20,762 bases of DNA from NCBI GenBank assembly GCA_023246815.1, contig JAHFHR010000003.1, positions 1 to 20,762 on the forward strand, read 5' to 3'. Origin of the DNA: a bacterium. Its GTDB lineage: Bacteria; Patescibacteriota; Patescibacteriia; Buchananbacterales; UBA6539. A program made the position numbers and the translations under genes. The notes under the pieces were generated by a model, which saw only the letters and a list, made by a program, of their open reading frames with translations, did no database searches and was not told where the DNA came from. Position 1 is the stretch's first letter, and each line of letters opens with the position of its first letter. Positions 14,492 through 19,408 of the stretch are shown in pieces.

Positions 14492-14776
14492 TTACAAAAT
14501 TGAATCTTTGGCAGCTTTTGCCACGCGGAACTTTACCACGGTCTTAGCGCCAATCTTGATCTGCTCACCGGTGGCAGGGTTTCGGCCCATACGTGCCGCG
14601 CGGTGCTTCTTTACCAACTTGCCAAAGCCTGGCAGGGTAAATTCACCACTCTTTTTGGTCTCACCATAGGCGAGATTTGCAAGCGCATCCATGAACATGG
14701 AAACGTCTTTTTTGCTCATCTCCGTTTTTTCGGAGAGGGCTTGCAATACTTGGGACTTGGTCATGCCCTTTGCCAT
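14492..14776 (-). CDS. hup: HU-family histone-like DNA-binding protein
   Basis: A 94-residue nucleoid protein that binds and bends DNA as a dimer. The sequence fits the family throughout: an N-terminal helical pair (MTKSQVLQALSEKTEMSKKD, VSMFMDALANLAYGETKKSG), the strand segment EFTLPGFGKLVKKHRAARMG, the arm motif GRNPATGEQIKI, and the closing KTVVKFRVAKAAKDSIL. The open frame continues upstream, but family alignment puts the start at 14776 (MAKGMTK). There is no Shine-Dalgarno. The gene is divergent from tsaD. Its upstream region has a reverse-strand TTGACA (14857-14852) with TAGGTT 17 bases on, lying inside a perfect 16-bp palindrome, a possible control site. Confidence 0.95.
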   Translation of the reverse strand: MAKGMTKSQVLQALSEKTEMSKKDVSMFMDALANLAYGETKKSGEFTLPGFGKLVKKHRAARMGRNPATGEQIKIGAKTVVKFRVAKAAKDSIL

Positions 14777-14825
14777 AGTATTGAGGACTTTATGAGTAAT
14801 TAGAATTAACACTATAAATATAGCA

Positions 14826-14841
14826 AAAAACCTAGGTTTTT
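14826..14841. promoter_or_regulatory. 16-bp perfect palindrome over the probable HU promoter
   Basis: AAAAACCTAGGTTTTT is a perfect palindrome. The best -10 candidate for the HU gene on the reverse strand (TAGGTT, 14834-14829), 17 bases after TTGACA (14857-14852), lies inside it. This suggests an operator, but the promoter call is itself moderate. A rival -10, TATAGT (14816-14811), lacks a -35 box. Confidence 0.45.
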
Positions 14842-14936
14842 CATAGTGTCTTGTCAAGAGATGCGGCATTTCCCTTTGTATTACGGCATTTTTTAAGGTA
14901 CAATACAGATTATGATGCATGCTATTTTGGCTTATT

Positions 14937-14942
14937 TATAAT
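14937..14942 (+). promoter_or_regulatory. -10 box of tsaD, leaderless arrangement
   Basis: A consensus TATAAT is followed by six bases and then the tsaD ATG. An alternative -10, TACAAT, lies further upstream near 14900. Confidence 0.5.
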
Positions 14943-14948
14943 GATTTT

Positions 14949-15947
14949 ATGCTGATTTTGGGCATTGAAACATCATGTGATGAGACGGCCGCAGCCGTGG
15001 TTGAGGTCAAGAAAGGCCGCTTTTTATCGCGTGCTAACACAGTGTTGTCGCAAATCAATATACATAAAAAATATGGCGGCGTGGTGCCAGAGATAGCCGC
15101 ACGCAAGCATGTTAAAAATATTATTCCAGTGATTGACCAGACACTCAAGCGCGCGCGAGTATCACCAAAAAATATTGATCGCATTGCGGTAACCACCGGT
15201 CCGGGGCTGATGACTTCGCTGTTGGTTGGCAGTCAGACCGCCAAGACCTTGGCGTTTGCCTGGAATAAAAAAATTGTACCGGTGAATCATCTTAAAGCGC
15301 ATCTGTACGCAAATTTTTTGCACAACAAAAAAGTTATATTTCCCGTAGTGGCCTTAATTGTGTCCGGTGGACATACGGAACTAATCTTGATGCGCAACGC
15401 CACCAGTTTTAAAAAAATCGGACAGACTATTGATGATGCGGCTGGAGAAGCGTTTGATAAAGTAGCGCAGCTGATTGGACTTTCCTATCCTGGTGGGCCA
15501 GCCTTGGCCAAATTAGCGCTGGGTGGTGATGCGACAGCCTTTGCTTTTCCTCGACCAATGCTTGATGCGGACAATTTTGATTTTAGTTTTTCTGGATTAA
15601 AAACGGCGGTGCGCTATGCGGTTGAGAAATCACCACGGTTAACGTCACCGCTTAAGAAAAATTTGGCGGCGAGTTTCCAGCAGGCAAGTGTTGACGTGCT
15701 TGTTGCCAAAACCGTTCGCGCGGCGACGGTGTATAAGGCCAAGATGCTGATGCTGGCCGGTGGCGTGGCAGCCAATGTGCTTTTGCGCGACACAGTAACT
15801 CGTGAAGCAAAGAAGATTAAACGACCGCTGCTGATTCCAGACTTTATTTTTTGTACCGACAACGCGGCGATGATCGCGGTGGCGGGATATTTTGAAAAAC
15901 CAGTGGACTGGGATAAAATTATTGTTGATCCGAATTTAGAAATTTAA
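14949..15947 (+). CDS. tsaD: tRNA N6-adenosine threonylcarbamoyltransferase TsaD
   Basis: TsaD transfers the threonylcarbamoyl group to A37 of ANN-reading tRNAs, with TsaB and TsaE. The 332-residue protein is of normal length. It begins LILGIETSCDETAAAVVEV and has the metal motif HLKAH (H114, H118), SGGHTELI, the nucleotide segment DDAAGEAFDKVAQLIGLSYP, GGPALAKLA, FSFSGLKTAV, AGGVAANVLLR and the late CTDNAAMIA. The frame is open ten codons further up, but the family start is the ATG at 14949. This ATG stands six bases after a perfect TATAAT (14937-14942), which suggests leaderless transcription. tsaE follows three bases after the stop. tsaB and tsaC are not in the window. Confidence 0.97.
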   Translation: MLILGIETSCDETAAAVVEVKKGRFLSRANTVLSQINIHKKYGGVVPEIAARKHVKNIIPVIDQTLKRARVSPKNIDRIAVTTGPGLMTSLLVGSQTAKTLAFAWNKKIVPVNHLKAHLYANFLHNKKVIFPVVALIVSGGHTELILMRNATSFKKIGQTIDDAAGEAFDKVAQLIGLSYPGGPALAKLALGGDATAFAFPRPMLDADNFDFSFSGLKTAVRYAVEKSPRLTSPLKKNLAASFQQASVDVLVAKTVRAATVYKAKMLMLAGGVAANVLLRDTVTREAKKIKRPLLIPDFIFCTDNAAMIAVAGYFEKPVDWDKIIVDPNLEI

Positions 15948-15950
15948 AAT

Positions 15951-16385
15951 ATGTCTACTCGTCAAACCGCATATACCACTTCAGGCACAGAAACCAAGGC
16001 GCTCGGCAAAAAATTTGCTGGCGTGCTTTGTGGTGGTGATGTGGTGGGATTGTTTGGAGACCTTGGAGCCGGCAAAACAACCTTTGTTAAGGGGCTAGCT
16101 CAAGGATTTGGGGTGCGCAGAGTTGTGAAGAGCCCGAGTTTTACGCTCATGAATATACATCAGACCAAACATCGCGGCATTAAACAACTCGTGCATATTG
16201 ATTGTTACCGACTCACTAATCCGAATCAGCTCGAAGAGATTGGTGCTTTGGAATATTTTGGCAGGAAGGATATCGTGGTGATTGTTGAATGGGCGGAGAA
16301 AGTCAAGCGCTTACTACCAAAGAAATTTTTGAAAGTTTATTTCAATATTAAAAAAGGCGACGAACGAGAAGTCAGATTTGGGTAA
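15951..16385 (+). CDS. tsaE: tRNA threonylcarbamoyladenosine biosynthesis ATPase TsaE
   Basis: TsaE is the small P-loop ATPase of the t6A complex; it resets TsaD-TsaB after each round. The 144-residue protein has the Walker A motif GDLGAGKTTF (G36-T43), KSPSFTLMNIH, the segment VHIDCYRL, EEIGALEYF, and VIVEWAEK near the end, in family order and length. It starts three bases after tsaD and must be translated from the same message; no separate promoter or Shine-Dalgarno is seen. No clear terminator follows. The next gene's promoter starts eight bases downstream. Confidence 0.96.
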   Translation: MSTRQTAYTTSGTETKALGKKFAGVLCGGDVVGLFGDLGAGKTTFVKGLAQGFGVRRVVKSPSFTLMNIHQTKHRGIKQLVHIDCYRLTNPNQLEEIGALEYFGRKDIVVIVEWAEKVKRLLPKKFLKVYFNIKKGDEREVRFG

Positions 16386-16392
16386 TATGATA

Positions 16393-16421
16393 TTGACAAA
16401 CAAAGTTTTTTGTGATAGTTT
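16393..16421 (+). promoter_or_regulatory. Promoter of the anchored metalloprotease gene
   Basis: TTGACA (16393-16398) and TAGTTT (16416-16421) are 17 bases apart; the predicted start is near 16428. A GTG at 16412 would lie upstream of the message, so the coding start must be later. Confidence 0.75.
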
Positions 16422-16477
16422 CTTTAATCGAGCATGGGTTCGACTTTTTGAATCACAAACCTACGGAGGATGGGACA

Positions 16478-17464
16478 TTGAAAACTCAAACTAGCCAGCG
16501 GGCAAAAAAACGCATGCGCCGTCAGATCAAACGTCAGCGCAAAGCTCAAGCCTCAGTATCGCGTGTTAGCATTTGGTTGACTATCGGATTTGTCATCGTC
16601 TTGTTGGGGGTGCCTTTTTTGCTGGTTTTCCAGCCAACCCAAAAACATGAAGCTACGGTGCTCGAGCCAGAGCCTCCTATATCAACTCTGGATCAACAGC
16701 TCATTGTTAATGGAATTTTATATTATCCAAGCAATGAGTCCGTTGAGTTCTATCAGCAGTTTTGGGAAACCGAGTTACAACCTCTATTTGAGCAAGTGTT
16801 CTTTGGGTCAATGGCGGAGTACCCAGAAGTTGGACAACGCATTCATGCCATAACGGAACGTGTCGTTCAACGGCATGGTACACAAATTGCCATCCGTCAG
16901 GATGTCATTGGTGACCCAGTTTCCCCGGAAATCATTAGTGGGTTTGCTTCCAGGGTCGAGCTTGGCGTTCCAGAAATCATTGTATCGATCCGGTATTTGC
17001 ACTCGTTATATCTCTTTGCTCATGATCGATTTCCTGACGATTGGAAATCCTTGATACTCATTGAGATGAGTATCATACTCTATCATGAGTTGGAGCATTT
17101 AGCTCACGCCCCCTGGCCCACTCCTAACTCCACCGACTTATTTATTGAGGAGGAGTTACGTGCATGGGGTAATACGTGCGCAAACGTTATTGATCCGATT
17201 GCACGCGATCAACGATACCCGATGAATCCAGGTTCGCTGGAGTTCTGGGACGCTTGGGTAGCCGATGGTCGAACCATTGGTGATAATCTACGTCGACATG
17301 TTACTGACGTGTATACAAGTGAGACAAGAGCCTCTTCGGGGGCTTTTTTTCTTGACAAAATTTTTTATTCTGATACACTGAAGGTAATAAATAAGGCCGT
17401 CTGTAAATATGCGCCGTCGCTAAAAAACAAAAATCAAATATGTTCCCTACTAATCCTTGTCTGA
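16478..17464 (+). CDS. Membrane-anchored predicted zinc metalloprotease, family not recognised; frame overruns its terminator
   Basis: Counted from a TTG at 16478, 328 residues. This start is chosen because GGAGG (16465-16469) stands eight bases before it and the promoter is just upstream; GTG 16412 would be untranscribed. The N-terminus is strongly basic (QRAKKRMRRQIKRQRK), then one helix (about 31-52) leads to an outside domain. The motif IILYHELEHLAHAP gives HExxH (H203, E204, H207), and EEELRAWGN (E224-E226) lies 17-19 residues on, as expected for a third ligand in gluzincin-type proteases. The 3' end is odd. A strong terminator (17326-17353) and a new promoter lie inside the frame, and the first in-frame stop is at 17462-17464. 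A TGA four bases before the terminator is in another frame. The end may thus be frameshifted, or the message may lack a stop. Confidence 0.75.
   Translation: MKTQTSQRAKKRMRRQIKRQRKAQASVSRVSIWLTIGFVIVLLGVPFLLVFQPTQKHEATVLEPEPPISTLDQQLIVNGILYYPSNESVEFYQQFWETELQPLFEQVFFGSMAEYPEVGQRIHAITERVVQRHGTQIAIRQDVIGDPVSPEIISGFASRVELGVPEIIVSIRYLHSLYLFAHDRFPDDWKSLILIEMSIILYHELEHLAHAPWPTPNSTDLFIEEELRAWGNTCANVIDPIARDQRYPMNPGSLEFWDAWVADGRTIGDNLRRHVTDVYTSETRASSGAFFLDKIFYSDTLKVINKAVCKYAPSLKNKNQICSLLILV
17326..17353 (+). terminator. Strong rho-independent terminator inside the metalloprotease frame
   Basis: AAGAGCCTC (17326-17334) and GGGGCTTTT (17339-17347) form nine pairs around the stable loop TTCG, followed by more T. 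It is the natural end of the metalloprotease transcript, yet no in-frame stop precedes it. Confidence 0.88.
17352..17379 (+). promoter_or_regulatory. Promoter of a short leader and the GreA-C-like gene
   Basis: TTGACA (17352-17357) and TACACT (17374-17379) are 16 bases apart. The predicted start is near 17386, directly after the preceding terminator. Confidence 0.68.
17409..17423 (+). CDS. Possible four-residue leader peptide, Met-Arg-Arg-Arg
   Basis: ATG CGC CGT CGC TAA lies about 23 bases after the predicted transcript start and 32 bases before a terminator hairpin, in the position of an attenuation leader peptide. There is no Shine-Dalgarno, and very short frames arise by chance. The same GCGCCGTC sequence recurs at 17504 and 17520, which may be the real reason for the arginine codons. 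Confidence 0.2.
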   Translation: MRRR

Positions 17465-17485
17465 TCTTTAATAGGCAAGGGTTTT
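17455..17485 (+). terminator. Terminator or attenuator between leader and GreA-C-like gene
   Basis: CCTTGTCT (17455-17462) pairs with AGGCAAGG (17473-17480), one wobble, around ten bases, and GTTTT follows. It lies between the promoter and the coding region, so it would either attenuate the gene or end a small RNA of about 100 bases. Confidence 0.6.
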
Positions 17486-17501
17486 CGTTAAAAAATCAGT
17501 C

Positions 17502-17834
17502 TTGCGCCGTCTTATTCAAGCGCCGTCGCAAAAATCTGGGGATAACTGGAGTAAGTTTCCGTTGATAATTCATTCACCTGCTATGTTGGGACAAGAGATT
17601 ACAAAAATTAATAACAAGATTCAAATTGGCGACAGGGTTTGGGTGCTGTACCACGGAGCAACTCGTGAACTGCAGATCGTTGATACACCAGGATCTGATC
17701 CGAGCACCGGAAGAATTTCTTATTTGTCACCACTGGCTCGAGCCATCTTAGATACCACCTGTCCGGGGAAGGTGATGGTGCAGTTGCCAAATGGTGAGAT
17801 CAGTGAGTGCGCTGTGCTGCAGTTGGTACGCTAG
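17502..17834 (+). CDS. GreA/GreB C-terminal-domain-like protein
   Basis: A 110-residue protein, if the TTG at 17502 is used. Residues from about 35 on match the C-terminal FKBP-like domain of transcript cleavage factors GreA/GreB: IQIGDRVWVLYHGATREL, then GRISYLSPLARAILDTT and PGKVMVQLPNGEISECAVLQL. The N-terminal coiled coil that enters the RNA polymerase channel, with its acidic tip, is missing, so it cannot stimulate cleavage in the usual way. Stand-alone domains of this type (as in Rnk) bind RNA polymerase or serve as regulators. Neither start has a Shine-Dalgarno. An ATG at 17583 would give 83 residues and still cover the whole domain; the first 27 residues show no family likeness. The domain call is good; the start is uncertain. 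Confidence 0.75.
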   Translation: MRRLIQAPSQKSGDNWSKFPLIIHSPAMLGQEITKINNKIQIGDRVWVLYHGATRELQIVDTPGSDPSTGRISYLSPLARAILDTTCPGKVMVQLPNGEISECAVLQLVR

Positions 17835-17845
17835 AATGTTGCCAT

Positions 17846-17869
17846 CGGGGTTTTAGAGCTTTTTCGCGC
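17846..17869 (+). repeat. Direct repeat A, copy 1
   Basis: A 24-base stretch, CGGGG, TTTT, AGAGCTTTTTCGCGC, that recurs at 17890-17912 with CGGGG, TCT, AGAGCTTTTTCGCGC. The copies start 44 bases apart in non-coding DNA. Confidence 0.7.
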
Positions 17870-17889
17870 CAGTTTGTCTAAATGTTTGT

Positions 17890-17912
17890 CGGGGTCTAGA
17901 GCTTTTTCGCGC
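17890..17912 (+). repeat. Direct repeat A, copy 2
   Basis: Second copy of the repeat at 17846-17869, one base shorter in the middle. Nothing suggests a CRISPR array: there are only two imperfect copies. Confidence 0.7.
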
Positions 17913-17916
17913 TATG

Positions 17917-17930
17917 TTGAGCCTGGAGCC
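17917..17930 (+). repeat. Direct repeat B, copy 1
   Basis: TTGAGCCTGGAGCC is repeated exactly at 18016-18029. The two copies bracket the long inverted repeat at 17958-18015. Confidence 0.7.
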
Positions 17931-17957
17931 TGATTTACAGAATTATAAACTGGCCTG

Positions 17958-18015
17958 TCCTGAACTCCCGCCCGATTCGCCTACGGCGAAGCCGTGGCGG
18001 GCGGGTGTTTCAGGA
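17958..18015. repeat. 58-bp GC-rich inverted repeat, REP-like
   Basis: Outer arms TCCTGAA (17958-17964) and TTCAGGA (18009-18015), middle arms CCCGCCCG (17967-17974) and CGGGCGGG (17998-18005), and an inner hairpin TTCGCC-TAC-GGCGAA (17976-17990). GC content is far above the surroundings. There is no T run, so it is not a classical terminator. It looks like a dispersed palindromic element; I recall similar GC-rich palindromes between genes in Patescibacteria, but cannot verify it here. Confidence 0.7.
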
Positions 18016-18029
18016 TTGAGCCTGGAGCC
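18016..18029 (+). repeat. Direct repeat B, copy 2
   Basis: Second exact copy of TTGAGCCTGGAGCC (first at 17917-17930), directly after the inverted repeat. Confidence 0.7.
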
Positions 18030-18056
18030 CCGATGATAATCTTTTAGCGTAGTACT

Positions 18057-19256
18057 ATGAAAAAAATAGTAGGCATACTCTTTATCTCAGCAGTGCTGGT
18101 GAGTGCTTGTATTCCAAATGGGATTCAAAATGAACACCTCAATCAAGAGGATACCCTGACTACGTTAAAAATAGAATCTCAACTATTTGATGATTTTATA
18201 ATAGAAAAAACAATACTGTTTTGGCGCAGAGAGGATGGTTCAAGAATGGCGCTATACAATGCCAATAAACTCACCCCGACGATTAGTGCAGCGCAGTCAC
18301 AGACGAATTCAGGCAACTCACTGTATAAATCTGTCTTTACGGTGCCTCAATTAACTGTTGCTCAAGAATTTTTTGGTAGTCATGGATTTACGGTTAACAA
18401 AGTAAATAGTGATGAGTTACTGGAGGGGTATATTGATGATTACAATACATCCTTTGAGCGGGGTAATGAAAAATGTATCATCCATTGGAATAACGAGGTA
18501 TCTTCTTCTCCTGACAATTACATCGGCTGCGCTGTCTTTGAAGAGTATGATGAATTCTTATATCAAGAATTTTCTTCTTTATTTATTGATAATCCTACCT
18601 TGTTTTGGAGGATTACTAAACTGGAAGGTGATTTTGCCACAGGGACTGTTTCCTCTGGCAGAGGAGGCGGATGGTGGATGGCCAAAAAAATTGATGGTAA
18701 GTGGTTAAAAATCTTTAGTGGCCAAGAAGATCCACTTTGCTCTGTGCTTATGCAATATGCCGTCCCAGGTACTTTTTATGAAGGTAAATGCTGGGAAACA
18801 GATGGGCATACCCACAGAGAATGGCTGGATTTTTCCATATCAGAAGTTATTGATAGATCTGGTTGGAAAATGTATTACAGCGATGAGTTTGGATTTAGTC
18901 TCCAGTATCCAAATGATTGGAATTTTAAAGAGAAAGAGATTTTAAAAAAAGGATTTTTTATTTCACATGGTAGTTCTAGTATTGCAATTCTGCCGCAAGG
19001 AGAGTTTGATCGTGGATTGCCATTTTTTGAGCCTCATCAGAAAACAGTATTTTTGTCTGATAAAAAAGCCATAGAAAGAGTTTGGGACATGGTGAACGGA
19101 CAACAGTTAATTCTGTATAACTTTACCGACCAAATTACTTCTTGGGTACAATGCAGCGATGACTTGATAAACTGCAACAGAATTGATATTTTTACTGACC
19201 TTAAAGATGTTTCCGTCGTTAATAGTATTTTGTCAACTTTAACTATCAATAAGTAA
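18057..19256 (+). CDS. Lipoprotein with a PsbP-like C-terminal domain
   Basis: A 399-residue lipoprotein. KK at 2-3, a hydrophobic run and the lipobox VSAC (Cys18) form the signal. Residues about 35-265 are an exported region I do not recognise; it contains CIIHWNNEVSSSPDNYIGC, a glycine-rich RGGGWWMAKKIDGKWLKIF and several cysteines that could pair. From about residue 272 (MYYSDEFGFSLQYPNDWNF) to the end it follows the PsbP/MOG1-like pattern of many bacterial lipoproteins, with a final short helix (VVNSILSTLTI). The function of that domain outside photosynthesis is not known. No Shine-Dalgarno is present; TAGCGT stands six bases before the ATG, a weak leaderless-type signal. Codon and base use is more AT-rich than in the tsaD region. 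A terminator-like hairpin follows. Confidence 0.85.
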   Translation: MKKIVGILFISAVLVSACIPNGIQNEHLNQEDTLTTLKIESQLFDDFIIEKTILFWRREDGSRMALYNANKLTPTISAAQSQTNSGNSLYKSVFTVPQLTVAQEFFGSHGFTVNKVNSDELLEGYIDDYNTSFERGNEKCIIHWNNEVSSSPDNYIGCAVFEEYDEFLYQEFSSLFIDNPTLFWRITKLEGDFATGTVSSGRGGGWWMAKKIDGKWLKIFSGQEDPLCSVLMQYAVPGTFYEGKCWETDGHTHREWLDFSISEVIDRSGWKMYYSDEFGFSLQYPNDWNFKEKEILKKGFFISHGSSSIAILPQGEFDRGLPFFEPHQKTVFLSDKKAIERVWDMVNGQQLILYNFTDQITSWVQCSDDLINCNRIDIFTDLKDVSVVNSILSTLTINK

Positions 19257-19270
19257 AAATTTACTAGTTC

Positions 19271-19319
19271 AACATAGCGGCTTAGAGAATTGCTCTAAGG
19301 ATAAAACGCTATGTTTTTT
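19271..19319 (+). terminator. Terminator with a nested hairpin
   Basis: AACATAGCG (19271-19279) pairs with CGCTATGTT (19307-19315) and TTTT follows. Inside the loop CTTAGAG (19281-19287) pairs with CTCTAAG (19293-19299). It lies 14 bases after the lipoprotein stop. Confidence 0.78.
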
Positions 19320-19336
19320 CTTTTGAGAGATTCTCT

Positions 19337-19347
19337 AGAAAGGAGGT
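19337..19347 (+). promoter_or_regulatory. Very strong Shine-Dalgarno-like sequence without a start codon
   Basis: AGAAAGGAGGT would pair fully with the usual 3' end of 16S rRNA, but no start codon stands at proper distance. GAGAGA (19325-19330) and TCTCTC (19347-19352) could pair around it. It lies about 60 bases before the real start of the next gene. Confidence 0.3.
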
Positions 19348-19408
19348 TCTCTCTTCTCTGCGTAGTGTGGAAAAGAAAATCGTTGTTTGACAATAAGGAG
19401 TACGTATA

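Noticed and set aside
14777..14920. 48-residue hydrophobic N-terminal extension of HU
   Set aside because: HU proteins are about 90 residues and start at the MTKSQ-type helix; the extension covers the promoter region.
16412..16477. GTG start for the metalloprotease 22 codons upstream
   Set aside because: It overlaps the spacer and -10 box of the gene's own promoter, so it would not be in the transcript; the TTG at 16478 has a proper GGAGG.
17440..17565. 41-codon frame overlapping the leader terminator and the start of the GreA-C-like gene
   Set aside because: No Shine-Dalgarno, no recognisable protein, and it overlaps a better-supported gene in another frame.
17850..17860. GTTTTAGAGCT, identical to the start of the Streptococcus pyogenes Cas9 crRNA repeat
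   Set aside because: Only 11 bases match; the second copy (17890-17912) does not keep it, there is no spacer array, no anti-repeat partner and no cas gene.
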